Source: Desulfomonilaceae bacterium (lineage in GTDB: Bacteria; Desulfobacterota; Desulfomonilia; Desulfomonilales; Desulfomonilaceae). Taken from it: DNA of 64,000 bases. Numbering within the stretch: position 1 is the stretch's first letter; each line of letters opens with the position of its first letter. The notes below the pieces were generated by a model. It saw nothing but the letters and a program-made list of their open reading frames with translations, searched no databases and had not been told where the DNA came from. Of the stretch, positions 53,079-61,054 are shown one piece after another. Made by a program: the position numbers and the translations under genes. The stretch covers positions 1 through 64,000 of the forward strand of contig JBAZSD010000011.1 in assembly GCA_041662605.1 (NCBI GenBank), written 5' to 3'.

Positions 53079-53383
53079 TCCTTTCAGTTGTAGTATATGA
53101 AGCCTGTAAGCTACAGGCGGCTACCCGTGCACCTTAACAGATAAGCGTAAGCATGTCCTAAGCATATTTGGCCATAAAGCAGGAAAGGGGTTTTTTACAA
53201 TTAGATGAGCCCTCAGTTGAGTGGTTTGGCGCAGGGCAACGGGGCGGACGACATCCTGTCATTTTGGCCTCAGATTATGAAACAATGTTCTTTACAGGAA
53301 ACATTGTTCTCTGATAGTCTTGGTTATTCATAAGATACCAAGTTTCTGGGACCTAGTTAGGCTTCAAAAAGGAGGCAGATCCG
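53079..53383. other. Divergent intergenic region before the AidB-like gene
   Basis: About 305 bases without a gene. It holds the promoters of the divergent beta-CASP and AidB-like genes. The main feature is the inverted repeat at 53281-53308 (separate entry). No good -35/-10 pair was found by eye; TAAGAT at 53331-53336 is a possible -10. Confidence 0.4.
53281..53308. promoter_or_regulatory. Palindromic operator candidate
   Basis: AACAATGTT at 53281-53289 and AACATTGTT at 53300-53308 are perfect inverted repeats with a 10-base spacer. The two arms plus flanks also form two near-identical 12-base palindromes (GAAACAATGTTC and GAAACATTGTTC-like). The layout suits a TetR-family repressor dimer pair, possibly the TetR gene at 56.7 kb, which sits downstream of this gene pair in opposite orientation. 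Confidence 0.45.
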
Positions 53384-55036
53384 ATGAGTCTTCCCGACAG
53401 GCGCAATCCATATTCGTTCGATGAATTCCTGGAGAATCTATACTCGGTTGATTTCTATCTCGATGATCCCTTTCTGATCAAGATCATCAATCACTATTGC
53501 TCTGATTTGATGCCTGACCTGCACGATGAGGTCGCTGAATTTTCTCTGAAGGTCTCAGGGAAATGGCGGGAATTGGCAGATAATATAGCGGGACCGGAAT
53601 TGAGACCGTACATAGAGCATTATGACGCTCACAATCACCGGATAGACAGGTTAGTCCGGCCCGAGCAAACAAGGACGCTTGAAAAAGAGACTTTTGGGGA
53701 AGCTTTATTCTCGTTCAAGACTAATCAGTGGGCACGTTTTATAAAACGATTCCTCCTTCACCAGATAGGCGAATCATGTGTCGTGTGTCCGATAGCGTGC
53801 ACTGAAGGACTAATAGCGCTAATCGAGGAGTTTCCTGAAGGAAGGCAGACAGAGCTGGAAAGAATCCTTCAGCATTGCAAAGAGGGAATTGACGGTGATT
53901 TTGGTATAGGCGCTCAATTCATGACTGAAATCCAGGGTGGGTCAGATATTCCGGCCAATCTACTCGAAGCCGAACCTCACGGTGACCATTATAAGGTATA
54001 TGGAACCAAATTTTTCTGTTCAGCCGCACACTCGGATTATAGTGTTATTACAGCGAAAGTCACGGGTAGCGAAGAAGTGGGCACATTCATCGTGCCTTCG
54101 TGGTTACCTGCGGAAAAGTCCCATGAGAATAGAAATGGGCATCGGATCAATCGTTTGAAATGGAAGATGGGAACCTCAGAATTGCCGACCGCTGAGATAG
54201 AATATGATGGGGCTGTGGCTTACGCTGTTGGCCCTACCAACCGCGGCGTGGCCAACGCCGTTGGCATTGTACTCACATTGTCGCGAATTGCCGTGGCGAT
54301 CTCAAGCGCATCGGCTGTGACGCGAGCGGCTCGAGAGTCTATCCTTTATGGTCAGTTCCGAGATGTTTTTGGCAAGAAAATCTGTGAGTGGCCACTTGGC
54401 GCCGGACAACTTCGAGATCTTGTCGACGCTGCTCAACGAACTACTGCCGGAGCCTTTAAGGTCTATGATCTTTTCATTCGTCTTGGTGGTAAGCTTCAAG
54501 CCGGTTTGGGGTCCAAAGAGCCCATAGAAACAAGAAAGCAACGATTCAATCTAAGAGAGTTGATTATATTACAGAAACTGGTGTCGGCTTACGATGCGGT
54601 GGACGCAATTCGAAAGGCCATGTCCATATTCGGCGGTCATGGTGTGATAGAAGACTTTTCATCTTTGCCACGGCTATTCCGCGACGCTACCGTTAACGAA
54701 TTGTGGGAAGGGCCCCGCAATGTTCTACTGATGCAGGTTTATCGAGACATACAACGTGTTTCTGACTGGTACCCCCCTGAGGAATTCATAGGATCGGTCC
54801 TCCACGGAGTTTCCCGGAAAACCGTGGATGACCTTTCCACAAGGCTTAGAGATTTTCTCGAGGGGCCATCATTCTTCGATCTTGAACCGGGCGCAATAGA
54901 ACGGGCCATTGCATGGGAAATGTACTGTGACGAACTGTTCAAACTGTATCAACAGCAGGCATTGGACGAAGTGGGTAGGGCTCCCATCCTCAACCCGCAA
55001 AAGACGCCGGTGGCCAATGCGCTGTCCAGTTTATAA
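53384..55036 (+). CDS. AidB-like long acyl-CoA dehydrogenase
   Basis: A flavoprotein of 550 residues, longer than ordinary acyl-CoA dehydrogenases (~380-390) and similar in size and style to AidB. Motifs: QFMTEIQGGSDIPANLLEAE, KFFCSAAHSDYSVITAKV, LKWKMGTSELPTAEI, and the C-terminal FGGHGVIEDFSSLPRLFRDA with VNELWEGPRNVLL, where the Glu occupies the catalytic base position. AAGGAGG precedes the ATG. Followed after 42 bases by an acyl-CoA synthetase, which argues for a true acyl-CoA substrate rather than the DNA-alkylation role of AidB. Confidence 0.85.
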   Translation: MSLPDRRNPYSFDEFLENLYSVDFYLDDPFLIKIINHYCSDLMPDLHDEVAEFSLKVSGKWRELADNIAGPELRPYIEHYDAHNHRIDRLVRPEQTRTLEKETFGEALFSFKTNQWARFIKRFLLHQIGESCVVCPIACTEGLIALIEEFPEGRQTELERILQHCKEGIDGDFGIGAQFMTEIQGGSDIPANLLEAEPHGDHYKVYGTKFFCSAAHSDYSVITAKVTGSEEVGTFIVPSWLPAEKSHENRNGHRINRLKWKMGTSELPTAEIEYDGAVAYAVGPTNRGVANAVGIVLTLSRIAVAISSASAVTRAARESILYGQFRDVFGKKICEWPLGAGQLRDLVDAAQRTTAGAFKVYDLFIRLGGKLQAGLGSKEPIETRKQRFNLRELIILQKLVSAYDAVDAIRKAMSIFGGHGVIEDFSSLPRLFRDATVNELWEGPRNVLLMQVYRDIQRVSDWYPPEEFIGSVLHGVSRKTVDDLSTRLRDFLEGPSFFDLEPGAIERAIAWEMYCDELFKLYQQQALDEVGRAPILNPQKTPVANALSSL

Positions 55037-55078
55037 ATGCGTGAAAAGTTTTAGTCAAGACGTCAACGGAGGAAGATC

Positions 55079-56584
55079 ATGGACTTTAACATTGGGGAAA
55101 CCCTCATTCACAGAGCGCGGCTCACGCCTGATGACGAGGGTTTTGTAGGTGAAGGTTATCGGTACTCTTTCTGTGAGGTCAATTCAAGAGTAAATCGTTT
55201 TGCAGCGTATTTGAAACAAAAGAATATAGCGCCCGGAGAGCGGCTGGCCATCCTGTGCAAGAACAATGAACATTTGGGCATAGCAATTTACGCTTCGGCC
55301 AAAATTGGGGCCATCGCTGTAGTGCTGAACTGGCGATTACAGAAACCTGAACTGGAGTACATTCTAAACAATTGTAAGGCTTCATTCCTGGTATACGATG
55401 CGGAATTTCAAGAAACGGTAGACCAGTTGAAGACGACAATTCCTGCCAGGATCTATGTGCGGAAGGGCGGAGAAGGCCAGGATGTTGAGTTTGAAGCGGC
55501 GATCTCTGAACAACCGGCTTCTGAACCCACACTAATTGGTGGCGGAGATGATCCTGCAATAATCATGTACACGTCAGGCACCACGGGTAAACCTAAAGGG
55601 GCGACTCTCACTCACAATAATCTCTTGTGGTCTTCTCTAACGCTTTCTCATACGTTGGACTGGAATTATGGCGATCGTTTTCTCCTGGTCGCGCCACTTT
55701 TTCACATCGGAGGCTTTGCTCCACTGGTAACCAATCTGCACAAAGGAGCGACGACTATATTCGTCCCGAACTTTGATCCTAAATCTGTATGGGCCGCAAT
55801 AGCGCAAGAGAAAATCACCTCCATGATGTCTGTGCCTCTAATGCTTCAAGCGATGCTGATGGTTGCCCGAGCGACAAAAATAGATTCGTCCAGCCTCAAG
55901 TGGTTAATATGTGGAGCGTCGGCTGTGCCTGAATCTCTCATTCGGGCGTACCTTGAATTAGGGATCAAAGTGCAGCAGGTGTACGGCATCACCGAGTTTT
56001 CAGGTGGGGTGACTTTCTGGCTCCATAACATGCCGTTGGAGAAAAGTCACACTCATGGCAAACCCATATTCTACTCCGAGCTAAAGATCGTTGACCCTCA
56101 AACGGGACTAGAGAAAATGGCCGGCGAAGTCGGCGAAATCCTTTGTAAGGGGCCAATCGTTTTCAAGGGATACTGGGACAACCCAACAGCCACCCGTGAA
56201 GCCTTCATGGATGGATGGTATCGTTCAGGAGATCTTGGCGTGGTCGATGAAGACGGATATTTTTCCGTTGTAGATCGGTTGAAAGACATGATCATCAGCG
56301 GCGGAGAGAATATCTATCCCGCAGAGTTGGAGGCTGTGATAATTACGCACCCTGCAGTCGCGGAAGTGGCGGTCGTCGGAATTCCGGATAGCAAGTGGGG
56401 AGAGATTCCTGCCGCTTATGTTGTCAAGAAGACCGGAACGTCGGTTGAAACCGAGGACATTGTACGTTTGTGCAAGGAAAAACTTGCCTCGTTCAAGTGT
56501 GTAAGAGAAGTCCGTTTCGTGGATGGATTGCCCAAGAACCCGGTAGGCAAAATCCTCAAGAACGTCCTGAAAGCGTCAAAATAG
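55079..56584 (+). CDS. AMP-forming acyl-CoA synthetase
   Basis: A 501-residue CoA ligase. Motifs: IIMYTSGTTGKPKGATLTHN near residue 160, QVYGITEFSGGVTFWLHN, WYRSGDLGVVDEDGYFSVVD, KDMIISGGENIYPAELEAVI and the catalytic Lys of GLPKNPVGKILKNVLK. GGAGG lies seven bases before the ATG. With the preceding AidB-like dehydrogenase it forms a two-gene activation/oxidation unit. The likely substrate is a short- or medium-chain or branched acid; no specificity can be read. Confidence 0.92.
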   Translation: MDFNIGETLIHRARLTPDDEGFVGEGYRYSFCEVNSRVNRFAAYLKQKNIAPGERLAILCKNNEHLGIAIYASAKIGAIAVVLNWRLQKPELEYILNNCKASFLVYDAEFQETVDQLKTTIPARIYVRKGGEGQDVEFEAAISEQPASEPTLIGGGDDPAIIMYTSGTTGKPKGATLTHNNLLWSSLTLSHTLDWNYGDRFLLVAPLFHIGGFAPLVTNLHKGATTIFVPNFDPKSVWAAIAQEKITSMMSVPLMLQAMLMVARATKIDSSSLKWLICGASAVPESLIRAYLELGIKVQQVYGITEFSGGVTFWLHNMPLEKSHTHGKPIFYSELKIVDPQTGLEKMAGEVGEILCKGPIVFKGYWDNPTATREAFMDGWYRSGDLGVVDEDGYFSVVDRLKDMIISGGENIYPAELEAVIITHPAVAEVAVVGIPDSKWGEIPAAYVVKKTGTSVETEDIVRLCKEKLASFKCVREVRFVDGLPKNPVGKILKNVLKASK

Positions 56585-56609
56585 TTTCTAATTTTGGACT
56601 GATTGTTCT

Positions 56610-56673
56610 GAAAGGGGTTGCCTTGACGGAGAAAATAGATCTCAAAGACGCCCATACTCAAGTAACCCCTTTC
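56610..56673. terminator. Inverted repeat at a convergent junction
   Basis: GAAAGGGGTT at 56610-56619 and AACCCCTTTC at 56664-56673 are perfect inverted repeats with a 44-base spacer, spanning the 3' end of the TetR gene. A long-range hairpin of this kind may act as a terminator or be coincidental. Confidence 0.35.
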
Positions 56674-57272
56674 CTGAAAATCATTGAAATGATCGAAGCT
56701 AATCTTAAAGCGTGTTTCCGAGTATCTTCCGCAGTCCGACCAGGATAATTCTGAAACGTAATCAAAATTCCGTTAAGCGAGGCGAAAAAGGCGTGGGAAA
56801 ATAACCGAATATCCCCTTTTGCGCCAACACTTAGGAAAATCTCGTCGAAAACATCCAGGAGTTTCTTCTCGGCCTCGTTAAACTTTTCCAAAGCTTTCTC
56901 GCCTATTTTTCCAGTAATCATGAAATGAGTCATCATTTCAAAAAAAGTCGCGTGTTCGAGCAAATAATCCACAAAGGCTGATGCGATTTGCTCGATTGAA
57001 ACTCCTGTTTCAGAGTCCTTTAAACGTCGAATTTCCTGTTCTATGTTTTTAGCTTCTCTCCACAGCGCCTCCACGAAAAGATCATCGCGGTTCGAAAAGT
57101 ATCTGTAGATTGAAGTCGGTGAAAGTCCGGCCTCAGCGGCTATATCGCGTATTCCCACCTTATTGAAAGTTTGCTTTGCAAACAGTCGAATTGAGGCGTC
57201 TATTATAAGGTTCCTGCGAACTTCACGCTCTTTTTTCCTCATTTCACTTAATATTGTTTTCTTCTGGGGCAT
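56658..57272 (-). CDS. TetR-family regulator
   Basis: A regulator of about 204 residues. Helix-turn-helix: NLIIDASIRLFAKQTFNKVG then IRDIAAEAGLSPTSIYRYFS, residues about 18-55. The ligand-binding part is helical and unassigned. Start chosen at 57272 (MPQKKTIL) because GGAG stands six bases ahead; an ATG at 57242 is also possible. It overlaps the end of the TDT carrier gene by 29 bases, so it belongs to the nar-side transcript, but its 3' end faces the acyl-CoA synthetase. It could regulate the AidB-like unit through the palindrome at 53281; that is inference. Confidence 0.85.
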   Translation of the reverse strand: MPQKKTILSEMRKKEREVRRNLIIDASIRLFAKQTFNKVGIRDIAAEAGLSPTSIYRYFSNRDDLFVEALWREAKNIEQEIRRLKDSETGVSIEQIASAFVDYLLEHATFFEMMTHFMITGKIGEKALEKFNEAEKKLLDVFDEIFLSVGAKGDIRLFSHAFFASLNGILITFQNYPGRTAEDTRKHALRLASIISMIFRKGVT

Positions 57273-58320
57273 TAACCACTCCGTCATTGAACAAAAAATT
57301 ACTAATAAATTTGATTAGGCCAAAAAACGTCATTAGCCACGCTGCAAAAGCGAGGTACATGAAACAATGTGGAATTACCAATAGAAAATATAGTTGAAAC
57401 GTTTCAGAAAACGTGCCCGTGCAGGCCGTGTACATACCTAGAGGGAAGACTAGACTCCAATATTCTGGTGAGTATGAAAGCCTGACGCGTCCATGGATGT
57501 GTCTCCATAATGTGAGAACCAAGAGTATCGGAATCCACCAGGTGGCCATAGACCAGCACATTATAGTGAGCCCGTTCACAAACGGGGCAAATGGGCTCAG
57601 GATACTTTGGCCATGAACGTTCTGGGCGAGGATCGTGCCTGCAAGCGCGCTTATTGCGAGAGCGCCCATATTTATCCAGTAAGTCGGGCTGAATCTCTCC
57701 GGCAGCAATTCCTTAAACATTAGCCGATAGAAGATTAACGTAATCAATATGAGATACAATGCGCATCCTACAAGGAACATACCAAGAGAAAAGAATAGAA
57801 TAGATTCCCGATATGACAGGAATTGATTAGCTAATCTCCCGGCAAGAACAGATAAAGACTGTGCGCTGACCGTAGCGAGAAGCCACGCCCCGTTGATTCC
57901 CGCTTCAATCGCTGGTTTGTCGCTCCGGACCATAAGAGCGGTAAATAACCAATAAATCAGAAAGCCCCAAAGGAAGCATGCAGCGCAAAGGAACACAAAC
58001 CCGAGTTGATATGCTTTATCCAGGATGACAAACTGACTCCCAAGAATGCACGTAGCTGCTACTGTGGTCAAATAGCCGACCCCTCGATTAAAATCACTCA
58101 GGTCTTCAAGGAATCGACCGGAGTAGAACACGATACGGGTAATTGTGAATAGCCACAGAAGAACGTAAAACGCTACGTTAAGCCATAATAAAGCCTGTGG
58201 AATGACACTGAATCCGACCAGGTCGGCGGCTATCGAAATTATCCCGGTCGCCATGACCATGGAGAAATAAGAAGGAGGAAGCTCTTGTACAATTGAAGAT
58301 AATCTGTGCAGTTTAGTCAA
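57244..58320 (-). CDS. TDT-family carrier (TehA/Ssu1-like)
   Basis: Inner-membrane protein of 358 residues with about ten spans. Family features: LPPSYFSMVMATGIISIAAD at the N terminus, VAATCILGSQFVI and a C-terminal YSPEYWSLVFPLGMYTACTG followed by LYFLLVIPH. Members export or import small anions (malate, sulfite, tellurite-linked). TTG start; no strong ribosome binding site. It lies 24 bases after narI in the same direction, which places it in the nar operon. A sulfite or nitrite-related role cannot be told apart here. Confidence 0.87.
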   Translation of the reverse strand: MTKLHRLSSIVQELPPSYFSMVMATGIISIAADLVGFSVIPQALLWLNVAFYVLLWLFTITRIVFYSGRFLEDLSDFNRGVGYLTTVAATCILGSQFVILDKAYQLGFVFLCAACFLWGFLIYWLFTALMVRSDKPAIEAGINGAWLLATVSAQSLSVLAGRLANQFLSYRESILFFSLGMFLVGCALYLILITLIFYRLMFKELLPERFSPTYWINMGALAISALAGTILAQNVHGQSILSPFAPFVNGLTIMCWSMATWWIPILLVLTLWRHIHGRVRLSYSPEYWSLVFPLGMYTACTGTFSETFQLYFLLVIPHCFMYLAFAAWLMTFFGLIKFISNFLFNDGVVNAPEENNIK

Positions 58321-58344
58321 TTTGACGTCAATGCTTGAAAGGTC

Positions 58345-59025
58345 TTAAATGGTGTCCGCAAATCTTCTACGAAACGAAAGATATGGCCGTAGAAAATAGG
58401 TCAGGGGAATGCTCCATATATGAACCAACCGTGTGAATGGAGAAAATCCCAACAACGTGAGCGCCGCCAGGATGTGGATCTTGTAAGACCACGGGACCTC
58501 GATCATCAGACGAGGATCTGGATGGAAAGTCACAATGCTCCGTATCCACGGCGCAATAGTGGACAAAACGTCAAAACGTTTAAAATAGGTGTTGTATGTG
58601 CCCATGAACACTACGAACACCAACAGCGTTAGGAGAATTACATCATTGATGGATGATGTTGATCGAACTCTAGGTCTAATTAATCTTCTCCTAAGGAGAA
58701 TCAACAGTCCTAACAGCGCCATAGCGCCAAACACCATCCCTGTGTAAATGGCCATGAAATCATGAATCTCTGCAGTAATACCCAACCTGTCGAGGGCCAA
58801 TTGAGGGGTCAGCAAACCAAAGAAATGTCCTAAGAAGGTGAAGATTATACCCCAATGGAATATTGAGATCCCAACCTTTAGATTGTCACGGTCAACCAAT
58901 TCACTTGATTTTGAATTCCAATGGTAAATATCTGAACGATAGCGATAGGAATGCCCGAGAGCAAAAACGGTCAAGGCAATATAAGGGAAAACCAGGAACG
59001 CCAGTGTATAGAATAAATTTTCCAT
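58345..59025 (-). CDS. narI: Respiratory nitrate reductase gamma subunit NarI
   Basis: Membrane cytochrome b of 226 residues that takes electrons from quinol. The four heme-ligand His are where NarI has them: H57 and H67 (FHWGIIFTFLGH) and H184 and H202 (HILAALTLLGFSPFTRLVH), with the same spacings of 10 and 18 as in E. coli. GHSYRYRSDIYHWNSKSSEL near the N terminus is diagnostic. AAGGAGAG precedes the ATG. It is the last of the four nar genes. Confidence 0.95.
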   Translation of the reverse strand: MENLFYTLAFLVFPYIALTVFALGHSYRYRSDIYHWNSKSSELVDRDNLKVGISIFHWGIIFTFLGHFFGLLTPQLALDRLGITAEIHDFMAIYTGMVFGAMALLGLLILLRRRLIRPRVRSTSSINDVILLTLLVFVVFMGTYNTYFKRFDVLSTIAPWIRSIVTFHPDPRLMIEVPWSYKIHILAALTLLGFSPFTRLVHIWSIPLTYFLRPYLSFRRRFADTI

Positions 59026-59029
59026 TGAT

Positions 59030-59566
59030 TTACTCTCCTTCAGAAATCAATTCCCCGCATGACAATAAAAGGCTTTCCATGACGCAGTCGTAGGGATGCC
59101 TAATATGTTTTAATCGTTCAGTCAGAATGCTGATATGAGAGATGTGATTACGCAATACAATGGAGGCGGTTTCATCCGAACATACGGATAGAAATTCGAG
59201 GACTATGGGCAGGTAATCCGGCAATTCGGAATTCAACTGCTCATAACCTTCGGTCTTGTATAGTTGTCGAAGCTTCGACAGCGCAGCTCCCCTTTCGCAG
59301 GTTTCTCCATGTTCATGATAAGTCAGGTAAAGACAAGTGTCAGCGCTGAAATCAAAGGCTGATGTATATGATTCCTGAATCGCCATCAGGGGAACCGTTT
59401 CTAAGGTTTCAAAGAAATGATTCAATTTTGAGGTGGAGTTGCATTCCGAAAAGCTTGCGCACTCCCGTCTAAAGTCCTCTAATGAGTCTATGAGCGTCGC
59501 ATCGGGATAACTCAGAAGCGCCGAGAATAATCTGAACATTGCTCTTTTGTCTTGCTGAATTGGCAT
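59030..59566 (-). CDS. narJ: Nitrate reductase assembly chaperone NarJ
   Basis: A cytoplasmic chaperone of about 178 residues that inserts the molybdenum cofactor into NarG. RAMFRLFSALLSYPDATLID at the N terminus, SADTCLYLTYHEHGETCERG in the middle and LPDYLPIVLEFLSVCSD are NarJ/TorD-family features. The ATG ending at 59566 (MPIQQDKR) is preferred; a TTG at 59596 would add ten residues. It lies between narH and narI with only a few bases on the narI side. Confidence 0.92.
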   Translation of the reverse strand: MPIQQDKRAMFRLFSALLSYPDATLIDSLEDFRRECASFSECNSTSKLNHFFETLETVPLMAIQESYTSAFDFSADTCLYLTYHEHGETCERGAALSKLRQLYKTEGYEQLNSELPDYLPIVLEFLSVCSDETASIVLRNHISHISILTERLKHIRHPYDCVMESLLLSCGELISEGE

Positions 59567-59611
59567 TATCTCATGATCCAAATCCAAGTGTGTCAAAAAA
59601 ATCAGAGCGGA

Positions 59612-61054
59612 TTATTCCGCGGGCCTTAGGGATTTTGCAGGGAAGCCCAGTCGACCTCGACCCTGATACATGTCTTCGGTTTCCTGCCGTGCTGTAGTAG
59701 GTATTACAAATCTGTCTTCATATTTTGCAATAGCCAGGAGTCTATACATTTCTTTCGCTACAACTTCCGTCATTTCCACTTCCTCGAGTGACTTATAATC
59801 CGGCTTGTCGGAGACCCGAGTTGATCTCATAAATTTGCGCAACTTTATAAGTTTCTTCAGGGCAAATCTGATAGGAGACTCATCCCCTGCAGTGAGCAAA
59901 TTGGCCAAATACCTGAACGGAATGCGCATAAAATCGTTCTTTTCTACATCAGTATCCTGATTTTCCACCCCCTGGATCAGTGGGCTCAATGGGGGTACGT
60001 ACCAGACCATTGGTAGCGTTCGGAATTCAGGGTGAGGAGGAAAAGCCAGTTTCCATTCAACCGCCAATTTATATACGGGCGATCTTTGAGCGGCCACCAC
60101 AAAATTCTTTGGAACGCCCTGATCTAGAGCTTCACAAATGATCTCCGGGTCATTGGGATTGAGAAGGGTTTCAATATGAGCCTTATAAATTCCTTGATCA
60201 TCAAGGACAGAGGCGGCCTGCTTAATCCTGTCGGCATCGTAGAGCAAAATTCCCAGGTACCGTATACGGCCGACGCAGGATTGAGCGCAAAGTGTAGGTT
60301 GACCACTTTCGATTCTGGGATAGCAAAGAATGCATTTCTCAGCTCTACCCTCCGACCAGTTGAAGTAGACTTTCTTATACGGACAACCTGAAACGCAATA
60401 GCGCCAACCTCTGCACCGTTCCTGATCGACCAGAACGATACCGTCTTCTTCTCTCTTATAAAGAGCCCCTGAGGGGCAAGACGCGACACATGCGGGATTG
60501 AGACAGTGTTCGCAGATACGGGGTAAATAAAACATGAAAACTTTTTTAAATTTGAGATAAATCTCTTTTTCCATACCAGCAAAGTTAACATCGTCTAATC
60601 CGGTTTCATGGACACCCGCAAGATCATCCTCCCAATTCGGTCCCCAATTGATTTCGGTATTTTGGCCAGTTATCAGAGATCTTGGCCTTGCCGTTGGTTG
60701 GTGTTGACTCGGAGGACATGATGTGAGTTTTTCATAGTCGTACGTCCACGGTTCATAATAATCGTCAAGGTCTGGCAGATCAGGATTGTGGAATATGCCT
60801 ACAAACTTTTTCAGCCGTCCGCCGGCCCTAAGCTGAAGCTCGCCGTCCTGAAGATGCCAACCTCCTTTTCGGATTTCCTGGTTTTCCCATTTCTTCGGGT
60901 ACCCAATTCCCGGTTTTGTTTCCACGTTGTTGAACCACATATACTCAGCGCCTTTTCGATCTGTCCACACGTGTTTGCATGGGATGCTGCAAGTGTGGCA
61001 ACCTAGACATTTGTCGAGGTTCATGACCATGGCCATCTGTGCTTTAATCTTCAT
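59612..61054 (-). CDS. narH: Respiratory nitrate reductase beta subunit NarH
   Basis: Iron-sulfur subunit of 480 residues that carries electrons from NarI to NarG on the cytoplasmic face of the membrane. First cluster motif CLGCHTCSIPC (C16, C19, C22, C26). The others are CEHCLNPACVASCPSGALYK, CRGWRYCVSGCPYKK and CILCYPRIESGQPTLCAQSC. The Trp in CRGWRYC replaces a Cys, which is the normal NarH pattern for its 3Fe-4S cluster. Its start overlaps the narG stop by 11 bases. Confidence 0.96.
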   Translation of the reverse strand: MKIKAQMAMVMNLDKCLGCHTCSIPCKHVWTDRKGAEYMWFNNVETKPGIGYPKKWENQEIRKGGWHLQDGELQLRAGGRLKKFVGIFHNPDLPDLDDYYEPWTYDYEKLTSCPPSQHQPTARPRSLITGQNTEINWGPNWEDDLAGVHETGLDDVNFAGMEKEIYLKFKKVFMFYLPRICEHCLNPACVASCPSGALYKREEDGIVLVDQERCRGWRYCVSGCPYKKVYFNWSEGRAEKCILCYPRIESGQPTLCAQSCVGRIRYLGILLYDADRIKQAASVLDDQGIYKAHIETLLNPNDPEIICEALDQGVPKNFVVAAQRSPVYKLAVEWKLAFPPHPEFRTLPMVWYVPPLSPLIQGVENQDTDVEKNDFMRIPFRYLANLLTAGDESPIRFALKKLIKLRKFMRSTRVSDKPDYKSLEEVEMTEVVAKEMYRLLAIAKYEDRFVIPTTARQETEDMYQGRGRLGFPAKSLRPAE

